Source: Weissella oryzae SG25
Lineage (GTDB): Bacteria > Bacillota > Bacilli > Lactobacillales > Lactobacillaceae
Direction: 5' to 3'
Assembly (NCBI RefSeq): GCF_000691805.2
Contig: NZ_DF820491.1
Span: 62,001-126,000, forward strand
DNA: 64,000 bases
The stretch's first letter is position 1. Every line of letters begins with the position of its first letter. The position numbers and the translations under genes are program-made. This document shows positions 16,558 through 25,797 of this stretch, one piece after another. Under the pieces are notes generated by a model. The model was not told the origin of the DNA, ran no database searches, and saw only the letters and a program-made list of their open reading frames with translations.

Positions 16558-17530
16558 AATTCACGACCTCCAAAGCCTTTGCTACAATATCATCTGCCTT
16601 AATCATCCAGTCATTCTCGGCTTGCGCGAATGGATAAATGCTGTCTGGAGCAGCTACGCGACCAATTGGTGCTTGTAGGCTCAAAACAAAGCGTTCAGAA
16701 ATTTCAGCCATTACGTTCGCTGCAACTCCCGCCATCCGTTGCGCTTCTTGCACAACCACGACCCGACCGGTCTTCTTAACCGTGGCACCAATTGCTTCAA
16801 TATCTAATGGTGAAACGGTCCGTAAATCGAGTACCTCAGCAGATACATCTTGCTTGGCCAATTCCTCAGCTGCCTTAAGTGCTAGCGGTACACCACCACC
16901 ATAGGTAATGATTGAAACATCACTACCTTCATGGGCAATAGCGGCCGTATCTAACGGTGTTGTATAGTAACCCTCGGGAACTTCGCCCTTTAGTGAGCGA
17001 TACAAGTGCAAATTCTCCAAGAAAACAACGGGGTCATTTGATTCAATCGAGGCCAATAATAGACCCTTTGCATCAGCTGGATTGGCTGGCATTACTACTC
17101 GCAAACCAAGTACCTGGGCAACCATCCCTTCCAAATTATCCGCGTGCATTTCTGGCGTCTTAGTTCCACCTCCATAAGGTGAACGTAAAACAATTGGCAT
17201 ATTGCGGGTATTGTTAAAGCGGAAGCGATTCCGTGACATCTGGCCAGCAACTGAATCCATCACTTCAAAAATAAACCCAAAGAATTGGATCTCCATGATT
17301 GGTCGGTATTGTTGCGTAGTTAGTCCGATCGCTAAACCACCAATTCCTGATTCGGCCAAAGGCGTGTTGAAGACACGGTCTTCACCATACTTGGCTTGAA
17401 GCCCATCGGTTGCACGGAAAACTCCACCATTTTGACCAACATCTTCACCAAAAATCAATGTATTTTCATCTTTAGCCAAAGCTAAATCTAAGGCTTCGGT
17501 GATCGCTGCAATATATGTCTTAACTGCCAT
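16550..17530 (-). CDS. pdhB: Pyruvate dehydrogenase E1 beta subunit
   Basis: A 326-residue E1 beta chain. With the alpha chain it binds thiamine diphosphate and decarboxylates pyruvate, then reductively acetylates the E2 lipoyl group. It has the transketolase-like fold: the first domain with [17 protein letters not shown] and the [16 protein letters not shown] loop that contacts the cofactor, and the C-terminal domain with [10 protein letters not shown]. Length and order are typical. It starts two bases after pdhA and overlaps pdhC. Confidence 0.96.
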   Translation of the reverse strand: MAVKTYIAAITEALDLALAKDENTLIFGEDVGQNGGVFRATDGLQAKYGEDRVFNTPLAESGIGGLAIGLTTQQYRPIMEIQFFGFIFEVMDSVAGQMSRNRFRFNNTRNMPIVLRSPYGGGTKTPEMHADNLEGMVAQVLGLRVVMPANPADAKGLLLASIESNDPVVFLENLHLYRSLKGEVPEGYYTTPLDTAAIAHEGSDVSIITYGGGVPLALKAAEELAKQDVSAEVLDLRTVSPLDIEAIGATVKKTGRVVVVQEAQRMAGVAANVMAEISERFVLSLQAPIGRVAAPDSIYPFAQAENDWMIKADDIVAKALEVVNYD

Positions 17531-17532
17531 GA

Positions 17533-18666
17533 TTACTTTCCCTCGCTTTCAAACTTTGCAATTTGCTCTTGCATAACTTGGCTTGGTACCTCAAGCGTGT
17601 GCTTTAGGTAATCTGAGATCTTCTGCTTCTCAACATTATCAGCTGTCTTAATGGCAGCATCAATTTCTGCATCAACTTGGGCAATATGCTCAGCTTCAAT
17701 TTCCTCACTCCAAAGTTGCTTACCTTCAAGGAAGGCACGCATCCGAATCAAAGGTTCTTTAGTCCAATGCTCGTCAATGTCTGCTTGTGTCCGGTAACGC
17801 AATGGATCATCACCTGCGGTTGAGTGGGGCTCCAAACGGTTGGTCAAAGTCTCAATCAAGACTGGTCCATTTCCTGCCACGGCCCAAGCACGGGCTTCTT
17901 TGGCTGCTAAGTACATTGCAATTGCATCGTTTCCATCAACAACAATACTTGGCAAACCGGCGGCCCAACCCTTGGCTGCTAGATGTTGAGCGGCCGTTTG
18001 TAAGTCACGAGGCGTTGAAATTGCAAAGCCGTTATTTTGCACAAAGAATACCGCATTCGCCTTATATGCCGAAGCAAAATTAATACCCTCATAGAAATCA
18101 CCTTGCGATGAACCACCGTCACCAGTGTAGGCATAGGCCACAGCATCTTGTTGGCGCTTGCGTAGCCCTAGGGCAACACCAGCCGCTTCAACGTATTGCG
18201 CACCGATGATAATTTGTGGGAACCAAGCGTTCACTGGGCTACCATCTTCCTTCGTATATTCATTACCAAGTTGGTGGCCACGTGACCACAAGATAGCCTT
18301 CCAAATTGGCCAACCCTTAATGACAATTTCCGGAATATCTCGATAACCTGGGAAAAGCCAGTCTTGATCCTTAAAGGCATAGGCTGAAGCCATCTGTGAA
18401 GCCTCTTGTCCAGCTGTCGGTGCGAAGAAGCCAAAACGCCCCTGCTTAGCCAACTTGGTTGAACGAATATCCAATTGACGGCTCATCACCATATTCTTCA
18501 TGATTTGGACTAGGTCCTCATCAGTCAGCTCACTCCGTGACAAGGCGTCTGAATCAACGATTTGTCCGTCATTATTTAGTACCTGTAGCACTGGAAAGGC
18601 TTTATCTTGTGTAACAAGCTGTTCTGCGAAATCTAAAATCTTTGCATTTGTCTCTGTAATTGCCAT
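17533..18666 (-). CDS. pdhA: Pyruvate dehydrogenase E1 alpha subunit
   Basis: A 377-residue E1 alpha chain carrying the thiamine-diphosphate motif, which begins [13 protein letters not shown] and ends FFVQNN about 30 residues on. [12 protein letters not shown] and the phosphorylation-loop counterpart [12 protein letters not shown] are also typical. The length matches Gram-positive homologues. It is the second gene of the operon, 17 bases after lplA, with GGAGTA upstream of the ATG. A branched-chain 2-oxoacid dehydrogenase is the main alternative; the complete gene set beside lplA favours pyruvate. Confidence 0.94.
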   Translation of the reverse strand: MAITETNAKILDFAEQLVTQDKAFPVLQVLNNDGQIVDSDALSRSELTDEDLVQIMKNMVMSRQLDIRSTKLAKQGRFGFFAPTAGQEASQMASAYAFKDQDWLFPGYRDIPEIVIKGWPIWKAILWSRGHQLGNEYTKEDGSPVNAWFPQIIIGAQYVEAAGVALGLRKRQQDAVAYAYTGDGGSSQGDFYEGINFASAYKANAVFFVQNNGFAISTPRDLQTAAQHLAAKGWAAGLPSIVVDGNDAIAMYLAAKEARAWAVAGNGPVLIETLTNRLEPHSTAGDDPLRYRTQADIDEHWTKEPLIRMRAFLEGKQLWSEEIEAEHIAQVDAEIDAAIKTADNVEKQKISDYLKHTLEVPSQVMQEQIAKFESEGK

Positions 18667-18683
18667 GAGTATACTCCTTAAAA

Positions 18684-19688
18684 TTAAGCATTATCAGAAT
18701 CAGCGGCAGTAAACATCGCTGCTAATTCTTGATTGGAAATTTCACCAAAGTAACGTGGTTCCTTATTACGTTCTAAAATCTCAAAAATTGTTGTTGCCTC
18801 AAATGGTTGACCAATAAATTGATCTTTAATCACACGCCAATCGTCTAACGCCAAGAAATCACCAACAAAATTAATATCAGTAATCAATCCCGCCACTACA
18901 TTGGCCTGGACATCAATTGAACCAGCTGTAAACTTTTGATGATTACTGAAAGAAAATTCTGGACTTGCACCATAATTCCAATCCCAATTATCAAATTTTT
19001 CAGCCCGCCAAGTTTTAATGCCTGCGATTTGCTCATCACTCAGCTTTAACTCACCGTCTTTGCCTTCATCAGACAAATAATAAGTTAACTTATCAATAAA
19101 GGCCTCAATTGTTAAATCGGCTGGTGCATAATCTTTAATGTTACCCACTCGGGCACGAACAGATTTAGCAGCCTTAGAAATAAACTTTTCATCAGCTACA
19201 TTCAAGACCCGCACCATGGTATCAACGTCAACATCCCAAAGTAAAGTACCGTGATGCATCAAGTAACCATTTGCATAACGTTGTGCATTACCTGAAATTT
19301 TCTTACCGTCAACTACTAAATCATTCCGACCAGAGATTTCAGCCTCAATCCCGAGTGAACGAAGTGCATCATACATTGGTTGAACAAATTGCTTAAAATT
19401 CACCTGACCCGAACTAGGTAGTGGTACAAAGAAAGTGAAACAAATATTGCCTAAATCATGATAGACTGCTCCACCACCCGACATACGACGCACAACTTTG
19501 ATACCCTTCTCATCAATCAAATCTTGATTAATTTCTGCAAAGGTATTTTGGTTGCGTCCTACAATCACTGATGGAGCATCTTGCCATAGGGAGAAGACCG
19601 GTTTATCCGGCTTAAGGTTATACAACAACCAACTGTCAGTTGCAATGTTGGTCGCGGGATCCGTCCCGAGATATTTGATGTACTGCAT
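18684..19688 (-). CDS. lplA: Lipoate-protein ligase A
   Basis: A 334-residue ligase that activates lipoate with ATP and attaches it to the E2 lipoyl-domain lysine. The N-terminal catalytic domain shows VGRNQNTFAEIN, the lipoate-binding RRMSGGGAVYHDLGN loop and GRNDLVVDGKKISGNAQ; a smaller C-terminal domain follows from ~250. As the first gene of the pdh operon it links cofactor attachment to synthesis of its target. The ATG has GGAGG eight bases upstream. The promoter region carries a perfect cre site, so carbon catabolite control is expected. No lipoate synthase is seen, which suggests scavenging. Confidence 0.94.
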   Translation of the reverse strand: MQYIKYLGTDPATNIATDSWLLYNLKPDKPVFSLWQDAPSVIVGRNQNTFAEINQDLIDEKGIKVVRRMSGGGAVYHDLGNICFTFFVPLPSSGQVNFKQFVQPMYDALRSLGIEAEISGRNDLVVDGKKISGNAQRYANGYLMHHGTLLWDVDVDTMVRVLNVADEKFISKAAKSVRARVGNIKDYAPADLTIEAFIDKLTYYLSDEGKDGELKLSDEQIAGIKTWRAEKFDNWDWNYGASPEFSFSNHQKFTAGSIDVQANVVAGLITDINFVGDFLALDDWRVIKDQFIGQPFEATTIFEILERNKEPRYFGEISNQELAAMFTAADSDNA

Positions 19689-19707
19689 CTTACTCGCCTC
19701 CGAAAAA

Positions 19708-19721
19708 TGTAAACGTTTTCA
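19708..19721 (-). promoter_or_regulatory. CcpA-binding cre site over the lplA-pdh start region
   Basis: TGTAAACGTTTTCA matches the cre consensus TGWAARCGYTWNCA at every position. It begins seven bases downstream of the -10 box and ends about 20 bases before the lplA start, covering the transcription start. Bound CcpA there would block initiation or clearance. Confidence 0.85.
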
Positions 19722-19728
19722 TAAATAT

Positions 19729-19756
19729 ATTATAGACGTATTTTTCACAAAGTCAA
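19729..19756 (-). promoter_or_regulatory. Sigma-A promoter of the lplA-pdhABCD operon
   Basis: TTGACT (19751-19756 complement), 16-base spacer, TATAAT (19729-19734 complement). It is a near-consensus promoter giving a leader of about 35 bases before lplA. Confidence 0.85.
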
Positions 19757-19781
19757 AGATTTTCAACCTTAAATGTAAATT

Positions 19782-19815
19782 AAAAAGGACTTTTTTCTTA
19801 GAAAAAGTCCCTTTA
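19782..19815 (-). terminator. Hairpin with T-run upstream of the pdh promoter
   Basis: A 9-bp core stem (GGACTTTTT / AAAAAGTCC) extended by A-T pairs, ending in TTTTT on the minus strand. It would stop transcription coming from the right before it reaches the lplA promoter. No gene immediately upstream needs it, since another hairpin lies at 20120. Confidence 0.6.
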
Positions 19816-19833
19816 AAGCCTATTATTATCAAA

Positions 19834-19851
19834 TATCCGGAAAACCGGATA
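19834..19851. repeat. Palindrome in the interval upstream of the pdh operon
   Basis: TATCCGG-AAAA-CCGGATA, extended by imperfect A/T pairs. It has no T-run and could be an operator; it lies ~80 bases upstream of the lplA -35 box. The rest of 19852-20119 shows nothing I can support: the short frames there lack ribosome sites. Confidence 0.4.
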
Positions 19852-20119
19852 AATATTTTATTTTAAGTTACAAAAAATAAGTTTGTGAAATCAATATAAA
19901 AGTTCAATTAATTCGCTGAGTTGTGCTGTTGCTTAATGCGCGCTCAGGAATCATCGTACTATTCATATTTTTAAGTAGGCCAGCTTATTGTAATACCCGT
20001 TCAAAACATATTTTCTTTGAACGTTTAACCGCCATTTTGTGGATTTATTTCCAAACAACGCACCTGTATTTAAATCTCACCTGTTTAGCTAAGTACAGGC
20101 CTTAGATATTAAAGCAAAA

Positions 20120-20163
20120 CTGGTCGGAAAAATCTCGGTTCAATCCCGAAATTTTTCCGACCA
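20120..20163 (-). terminator. Long hairpin, probable terminator of the SDR pseudogene
   Basis: A perfect 14-bp outer stem (CTGGTCGGAAAAAT and its complement) encloses a small inner stem. On the minus strand it is followed by TTTTGCTTT. It lies about 70 bases past the pseudogene stop. Confidence 0.6.
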
Positions 20164-20234
20164 GCTACCGACTCAAACTTAACGTCAACTTTTTAGCACA
20201 ATGCACTTTACGCCACTTTTAAAAAGTTTTTTTA

Positions 20235-20849
20235 TTAAAGGTTTGTGATTGCTACAGAATCATTTTGATATTGTTCTGGCTGTAAAATCAATTGACTTAT
20301 AAAGTGTGCCACGTTCCCTCTTGATACTTCAGCCACTTCAACTTGATCTGTTCTAGCATTTATAACATAATCTGATTGTCCATCATTGGTTAGCAGATTA
20401 GGTCGAATGATTGTTGATATGATTGAACTAGCTTCAATTATATCTGCGCCTAGAGGCTCGTCACCAATATAACTATTTGGGTCGTCCATCATTCCACCCT
20501 GTAACCGCATCTCTGGAATTGCCGCCTTTGGCTCTTCCTCATAAATGCCGATTGTTGCAACCCAAATCAAACGTCTAACATTACTTTTTTCAGCAGCTTT
20601 GACCACGGCCTTTGCCATTTCGGCCATTGGACTTGGTCCAAGATTTGCATATACAATATCTTGCTCTTCCATTGCTTCAACCAGGGCAGTTTAATTTAAC
20701 ACGTCACCAATGATGACGTGATTACGATTATCTGTTAATTTAGTTGAACTACGCACAAAAAGGGTGGTTTTAACTGAGCTACCTAATTTCTCAGTGACTA
20801 ACCGGGCAATTTGCCCATTTGCGCCCAAAATCAAAACTTTTCGTATCAC
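20235..20849 (-). pseudogene. NAD(P)-binding SDR/NmrA-like protein, broken by one stop codon
   Basis: Read from GTG 20847-20849 (AAAGGA upstream), the frame gives a 204-residue NAD(P)-binding protein: KVLILGANGQIARLV is the Rossmann GxxGxxG region, VIIGDVL follows, then a TAA at codon 53 (20691-20693), after which the same frame resumes with TALVEAMEEQDIVYANLG and runs to a normal end with RRLIWVATIGIY and STIIRPN. No frame change is needed, so one substitution (for example GAA or CAA to TAA) has broken the gene. The downstream part has an internal ATG but would lack the cofactor-binding half. Relatives are annotated as NAD(P)H-binding or SDR-family oxidoreductases. Confidence 0.85.
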
Positions 20850-20911
20850 ATTATATTCCTTTTTCATCAAAAACTTGACAGTATACTAGTGTTAATCAAA
20901 TATGACACACC

Positions 20912-22285
20912 TTACTTATGACTAACCGTAAAACTGACTTGGGCAATTGTTCCCTTTGGCTGATGGTCAAAAAATCTAATCGTTAATCCATTCTTTTCTG
21001 CCAATTCAGCTGCTAAAGCCAACCCTAAACCAGTTCCATTAATTGTTGAGCTGTGCGCCCGGTCACCTCTAAAGAAGCGTTCAAAAACCTTTTTACGATC
21101 TGCCACAGGAATCCCTAAGCCACTATCAATAATTTCAATTAAATTATCTTTAAGGCGTAAAATAATTGGCGAATCTGCCGGTGAATATTTAACAGCATTT
21201 TCAAAAATAATCTTTAATACATACAGCGTATTTTCCTGATTCGTCAAAACCCACTTTGCAGTCTGGCGTTCAATCCTAATCTCACGAGAACTCTCACTTT
21301 GTACCTGCGCTGCAAAATCATCAAAAATTAAAGCCAAAGGATAATCACTCTGTAATGCCGTACTTCCTTCAATGTGTGACATTGCTAATAACTGTGAAAC
21401 TAAAGCTTGCATCCGCTCTGCTTCCTGGTCTAAATGAGCCAAGGCCTGTGGAATTACTTCCGGGTGACTTTGCCCACGGCGATGAATTAAGGCTAAATTC
21501 CCCCTAAAAGCTGCTAATGGCGTCTTTAGTTCATGCGAGGCATTGGCAATAAAGTCCTTTTCATGTAACACCTGGTCTCGCAAAGATTCTAGCCAAGAAA
21601 CCGAGGTTTCACGTAAAGTCCGCACCTCAGCTGGTGCCGTAATAGTTGGTAATTGTGGCTCAATGGGTTCTTCTAAACTAACCTGACCAACAGCTCGGGT
21701 AAAATTAACCAACGGAGCGCTAATTTTATCAGCCAAGCGCCGAATATAAAAAATCGCCAAAATATAAAGCAATAAAATGGCCAATAACATACTAACGACC
21801 ACAATTTGTAGGGTCTGAAAAGCGCTGTGCATTCCAACCATGACTAAAATCTGACCATCATTCGTCGGTAAAAGATATTTATAATACAAACCACGATCGT
21901 CAACCCAGTAATAATGATTAATCAAGGCAGTTTTATTAGCCTTAGTAATTAAAGTTTTAGCAGCTGTATCGGAATAAAGATACTTTTTCCCATGTGAGGC
22001 ATGATTTAACGTAATTTGTACATAGACATCGTGTACATCAACTATACTGTTTTCGCGCCAGCTATTCCAATCAATAAGACTATCAATATCCTCTTTGTTC
22101 ATCTGTTTTGCCAGGCTAATAATATCATGTTGTCGCGTCAAAAGTAGTCGGTACCCTACTGTGCTGCTTGTAACAACAACTAGGACCAAAAAAATCATCG
22201 CAAACAAACGTGAAAAGGTACCCACAATAATATTGCGACTACTTTTAATTGGTTTCGTCTTCTCGGAGAACATACCCCACCCCAC
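20912..22285 (-). CDS. Sensor histidine kinase of a two-component system
   Basis: About 457 residues. Two membrane helices (~22-45 and ~160-182) flank an extracellular sensor of roughly 115 residues; a HAMP-like segment follows, then the HisKA domain with NASHELKTPLAAF (phosphorylated His), the N-box FENAVKYS, DSGLGI and GTGLGLALA of the ATPase domain. It senses an unknown signal and phosphorylates the regulator encoded just upstream, whose 3' end overlaps it by 41 bases, so the two are translationally coupled. The exact start (GTG at 22285 or the ATG four codons on) is uncertain. The family is EnvZ/OmpR-like; ligand unknown. Confidence 0.9.
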   Translation of the reverse strand: MGWGMFSEKTKPIKSSRNIIVGTFSRLFAMIFLVLVVVTSSTVGYRLLLTRQHDIISLAKQMNKEDIDSLIDWNSWRENSIVDVHDVYVQITLNHASHGKKYLYSDTAAKTLITKANKTALINHYYWVDDRGLYYKYLLPTNDGQILVMVGMHSAFQTLQIVVVSMLLAILLLYILAIFYIRRLADKISAPLVNFTRAVGQVSLEEPIEPQLPTITAPAEVRTLRETSVSWLESLRDQVLHEKDFIANASHELKTPLAAFRGNLALIHRRGQSHPEVIPQALAHLDQEAERMQALVSQLLAMSHIEGSTALQSDYPLALIFDDFAAQVQSESSREIRIERQTAKWVLTNQENTLYVLKIIFENAVKYSPADSPIILRLKDNLIEIIDSGLGIPVADRKKVFERFFRGDRAHSSTINGTGLGLALAAELAEKNGLTIRFFDHQPKGTIAQVSFTVSHK

Positions 22286-22949
22286 GCTCTGTCCAAATCA
22301 ATTCAGCTTGTTTATCAAGTGCCAACTTTTGCCGTAGATGCCGAATGTATACATCAACTGTATTATATTGCCCAGCAAAATCAACACCCCAAACTAAATC
22401 AAATAATTCATCTCGTGATAAAACTTGACCGGAGTGTTTCATCAGCGTTGCCAATAAATCAAATTCGCGCCGGGTTAGATTTATCTTTTGTCCTGCCCGC
22501 TCAACCCGATGTGTGGAAGTGTTTAACGTTATGTCAGCAAATTGATAAATCGTTTTTTCTACCTGATTTTGTTGGATATTAGCTAGCCGGCGTAGCGCTG
22601 TGTGTAGGCGTGCCAATAGCTCCTCTATCTTAAAAGGCTTGGTGATATAATCATCAGCCCCCTTATTCAAACCTAAAACCTTGTCGTCGAGCTCCGTTCG
22701 GGCAGTCATTAATAAAATTGGTAATAGTTGCGTCGTTTGCCGAATTTCTTTCAAGACCGTAATACCATCTTTTTTGGGCAGCATCCAGTCTAAAATAATC
22801 GCCCCAATCTCGCCTTGGTGCACTTGATACAAAGCTAGTGCTTCTTGACCATCATAAGCTGAAATCACCTTGTAACCCTCAAAGGTTAGTTCTTGACGTA
22901 GAAAATATTGCAGTGCTTCCTCATCTTCAACTAATAAAATTGTTTCCAT
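22245..22949 (-). CDS. OmpR-family response regulator
   Basis: A 234-residue regulator. The receiver domain (1-120) has the acidic pair VEDEE, the phosphorylated Asp54 in LDWMLP, the Thr in LMTAR and the Lys in ITKPF. The C-terminal winged helix (from ~140) shows LTRREFDLLATLMKHSGQVLSRDEL and VDVYIRHLRQKL typical of OmpR/PhoB DNA-binding domains. It is the first gene of the pair with the kinase and is divergent from the membrane glycosyltransferase-like gene, a possible target. Signal and regulon cannot be read from sequence. Confidence 0.94.
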   Translation of the reverse strand: METILLVEDEEALQYFLRQELTFEGYKVISAYDGQEALALYQVHQGEIGAIILDWMLPKKDGITVLKEIRQTTQLLPILLMTARTELDDKVLGLNKGADDYITKPFKIEELLARLHTALRRLANIQQNQVEKTIYQFADITLNTSTHRVERAGQKINLTRREFDLLATLMKHSGQVLSRDELFDLVWGVDFAGQYNTVDVYIRHLRQKLALDKQAELIWTERGVGYVLREDETN

Positions 22950-23033
22950 ATTAATTCACTCACTTAGTTATTCTTCAATAATTAATTAAATATCTATCAA
23001 ATAAGGGCACTCTTTAACATTTATTTAATGAGC

Positions 23034-23062
23034 TTGACCCTAAAATCTGCTAAAATTAAATG
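23034..23062 (+). promoter_or_regulatory. Possible promoter of the GT-C-like membrane gene
   Basis: TTGACC (23034-23039), 17 bases, TAAATG (23057-23062), about 130 bases before the start. The -35 is good, the -10 weak. Confidence 0.35.
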
Positions 23063-23199
23063 TGTTTGCGCAACAATTCTATAATCATTGCAATCAAATT
23101 CTTGGTTTGGCTCAGTCACATTCGACGTAATTTTACGCCTCCAAACATGTCCCTAACCTTAAATATTTTTACACTAACATTATTTATTTGGAGTCCTTC

Positions 23200-25194
23200 A
23201 TGCAATTCATTACAAGAACTATCAGCCTTATTACAATTTTTGTACTATTCATCGGCTGTATTACGAATCTACTCTACCCATTTTCAGTAATTACTGTTCT
23301 TGGCTTTTTACTAGTTATCGCTTTACTAGCTTACCTGCGACCTCGACTAAACCAGTTACAAGTTAAGCATTGTGACTGGTTAATTACTGGTATTTTTATT
23401 GGTATGGTTATTATACAAATTATAACCCTATTAAAAATACCAACAACTGTCTATCACGATCCCTTACGAGTTTATTTTCAGGCCGAGCAATTAGCAACTG
23501 GCAATCATAATTGGGGGCATATTTCCTATTTTTGGCGTTATCCTAACAATGCGGGCTTTGCCATTATGCTCTCTTGGATTTTTAAAGTCACCAATTTCCT
23601 TGGGATTTCAACTAATTTTGCCGTTAATAGCCTAGCTCTTATTCTATATGATGGCTTAATTGTCTCACTACTCTATATGGCTAAAAAGCTGCAACAAAGT
23701 TCATTGCGTCGCCTTGGAATTATTGCTTTCTTTGCCCTAGCCCCCCTTTCATATACCTATGCTATTCATGTTTTCTATACTGATACGCCGTCATTAATTT
23801 TTCTTGCTTGGATTATCTATCTCCTGATTCGTTGGCCGCAATACAGCCATAAGAAACGCTGGATTACTGGTCCTTTACTAGTTCTTTTTGTTTTGCTTGG
23901 TCAGTTAACTAAACCAAATCTAATTGTGATGGCAATAGCAATTGTCATTTGGATGCTCTTAGCCTTAATAAAAAATCGACAAAGCTTCAAAAAATTAATC
24001 TTAATACCAGCGTTCTTAGTTTTAATCGGCTTTGGCTTATCAATGCCAGTAAAAAGTGCGATTTTACAATCGGCTAATTACCACACTAATACCAAATATG
24101 AATTGCCAGCAACTTCATGGATTTATATGAGCCTAAATCCTAAACATAGCGGTACTTATGTTAGTTCGGATGTTGCCAAGATGATGACGCTACCTGACAA
24201 AGCTGCACGTTCAAACTATCTTGCTAAAGCTATTCCAGAGCGGCTGAATCAGTATAACCCGTTGACCTTGTTGATGCATTTCGTCGTTAAATTAAGTGTC
24301 TTAACCAGTAGTCACACCCTACCAGTTGCTTACACGGGGGGACATACTAGTTCGCCAGCTTGGTATCAAGCAAATCAGTTAATTATTACCCGCTTGGCTA
24401 GTATCATGCAGCAAATTCTCTGGTCCAGTCTCTATTTCATTGCAATGTTGACAGCTATTGTGCGCTATAGAGCTAAGGATATGCCAGCTGAGTCAAACGC
24501 AATTACCCTTTTGATTAGTCTTACAATGCTTGGTTATGCTGCCTTCCATGCCTTGATTTGGGAAACTGAGGAGCGCTACGGTTTAATCCTCTTACCACTC
24601 ATTTTTCTACTCTTATTTGTTCAAACAAATTCTCGCTTCGACGATAATTTTTCTAAAACTAAAATTCCCGTCTTAAAGCGCGGTATGGTCTTAACATTAG
24701 CATTAATCTTCTTACTCGCTAATGTATTAAATATCAGTCTTTCTGGTAGGTTTGGACAAAAGCAAACGGTAGTTATCAAAGCACAACGCAGTCAGTTATC
24801 GGCTCAATATGGCGCAGCCCCCTTCATGCTAGCACCACAACGCTTTTTAACCCAAGAAGTGCAACTAGGTACTACTAGCCAAAAAGTTTTAATTCAAATG
24901 CCAGCAGCTAGTCAAATTAATGCTTCTCTAGTCAATCTTGATAAGTTCAAGCGTACACCATTAAAGCCTGAGATAATTGGGGGTGTTCCTTATCTAACTT
25001 CGACTAAAGCACTAAAACCTGGTCGCTATCAAATTACTTTATCAAATGACACAAATGAATCACAACCACTTTGGTTGGTTAATTTAAATCGTTATCAATT
25101 AGCGCCTAATTCAGCAAAGAGTAACCAAATAATTCCGGAACGGGCATCATTAATTTACACATTCTTTGCACAACAGCACAACTTACCCCTCTAA
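23200..25194 (+). CDS. Polytopic membrane protein, GT-C glycosyltransferase-like
   Basis: A 664-residue membrane protein with about twelve hydrophobic segments in the first ~530 residues and an exported C-terminal domain. I start at ATG 23200 because GGAG lies six bases upstream; the TTG four codons earlier overlaps that ribosome site. The loop after the second segments (VYHDPLRVYFQAEQLA) and the FYTDTPSLIFLAWI segment resemble lipid-linked-sugar-dependent GT-C/GT39 enzymes that work on the outer face of the membrane, but no diagnostic motif proves it. Acceptor and sugar are unknown. It stands alone on the plus strand, divergent from the two-component system. Confidence 0.65.
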   Translation: MQFITRTISLITIFVLFIGCITNLLYPFSVITVLGFLLVIALLAYLRPRLNQLQVKHCDWLITGIFIGMVIIQIITLLKIPTTVYHDPLRVYFQAEQLATGNHNWGHISYFWRYPNNAGFAIMLSWIFKVTNFLGISTNFAVNSLALILYDGLIVSLLYMAKKLQQSSLRRLGIIAFFALAPLSYTYAIHVFYTDTPSLIFLAWIIYLLIRWPQYSHKKRWITGPLLVLFVLLGQLTKPNLIVMAIAIVIWMLLALIKNRQSFKKLILIPAFLVLIGFGLSMPVKSAILQSANYHTNTKYELPATSWIYMSLNPKHSGTYVSSDVAKMMTLPDKAARSNYLAKAIPERLNQYNPLTLLMHFVVKLSVLTSSHTLPVAYTGGHTSSPAWYQANQLIITRLASIMQQILWSSLYFIAMLTAIVRYRAKDMPAESNAITLLISLTMLGYAAFHALIWETEERYGLILLPLIFLLLFVQTNSRFDDNFSKTKIPVLKRGMVLTLALIFLLANVLNISLSGRFGQKQTVVIKAQRSQLSAQYGAAPFMLAPQRFLTQEVQLGTTSQKVLIQMPAASQINASLVNLDKFKRTPLKPEIIGGVPYLTSTKALKPGRYQITLSNDTNESQPLWLVNLNRYQLAPNSAKSNQIIPERASLIYTFFAQQHNLPL

Positions 25195-25199
25195 ATAGA

Positions 25200-25237
25200 A
25201 AAAGCGTTTTAACTCTAAGAGTTAAAACGCTTTTTTT
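25200..25237. terminator. Bidirectional terminator between convergent genes
   Basis: AAAAAGCGTTTTAACTC / GAGTTAAAACGCTTTTT, a near-perfect 17-bp stem with T-runs on both strands. It ends the GT-C-like gene on the plus strand and the small unknown gene on the minus strand. Confidence 0.93.
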
Positions 25238-25610
25238 ATAACCAGCTCAGCTTGAAATCTGCTTGATTGGCGATTGGCTGAACAATTTCATAATTGTCAG
25301 CTGCCAAAATTCGCCGCATCGCACGATCCACATACAAAGCATCATCATCAGCAAAATTTTTTAACTTTGCATTTTCAACATTTAAACGTTGCTGCACCAC
25401 ATGGTAAGTATAAGGATGGCTTCCCGCATACTTTGCAACTCCCGCTAATGGAGCCGCTAAAGTATATTGATTAATACCATCTGCATCAACAACAATTGTC
25501 CCCTGCCAATTAATTGCCGCCTCTTGATTTAAACTAACCGCATCAACTTGATTAGCCAATAAGGCTAAATTAATATCTACAACTTGCTCTAAAAATAATT
25601 TATCTGCCAT
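25236..25610 (-). CDS. Conserved-looking hypothetical protein
   Basis: A 124-residue soluble protein starting MADKLFLEQVVDINLALL. ATG 25608-25610 is chosen because GGGGAG lies five bases upstream; the open frame runs nine codons further without a ribosome site. It has no signal peptide, membrane segment or cysteine. I recognise no family. A good ribosome site, codon use like its neighbours and a shared strong terminator make it a credible gene. It is a single-gene unit. Confidence 0.72.
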   Translation of the reverse strand: MADKLFLEQVVDINLALLANQVDAVSLNQEAAINWQGTIVVDADGINQYTLAAPLAGVAKYAGSHPYTYHVVQQRLNVENAKLKNFADDDALYVDRAMRRILAADNYEIVQPIANQADFKLSWL

Positions 25611-25797
25611 GAAAACTCCCCAATTTCTGCATAACATATATTATCTACGTTAAAAGCTGGCTAACCATCAATAGTATTATATCATAATTCATATCACAAG
25701 TTAATTTCTTCACTATCTTCAAAATGACATTATTGTAAGTTTTAACAATAACAATTTCTGTATAATTAATGTTATTAATAAGAAGGAGTCAATCGAT

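Noticed and set aside
19923-20105. A 60-codon plus-strand frame in the pdh upstream interval
   Set aside because: No ribosome site or promoter, and the composition looks like chance in AT-rich DNA.
20120-20163. tRNA-like T-arm (CGG-TTCAATC-CCG) with a following CCA
   Set aside because: No D-arm, anticodon arm or proper acceptor can be formed; the sequence is explained by the symmetric 14-bp hairpin.
23200-25194. Considered as a target of the adjacent two-component system
   Set aside because: Divergent placement is suggestive, but no regulator repeat is visible in the 250-base interval.
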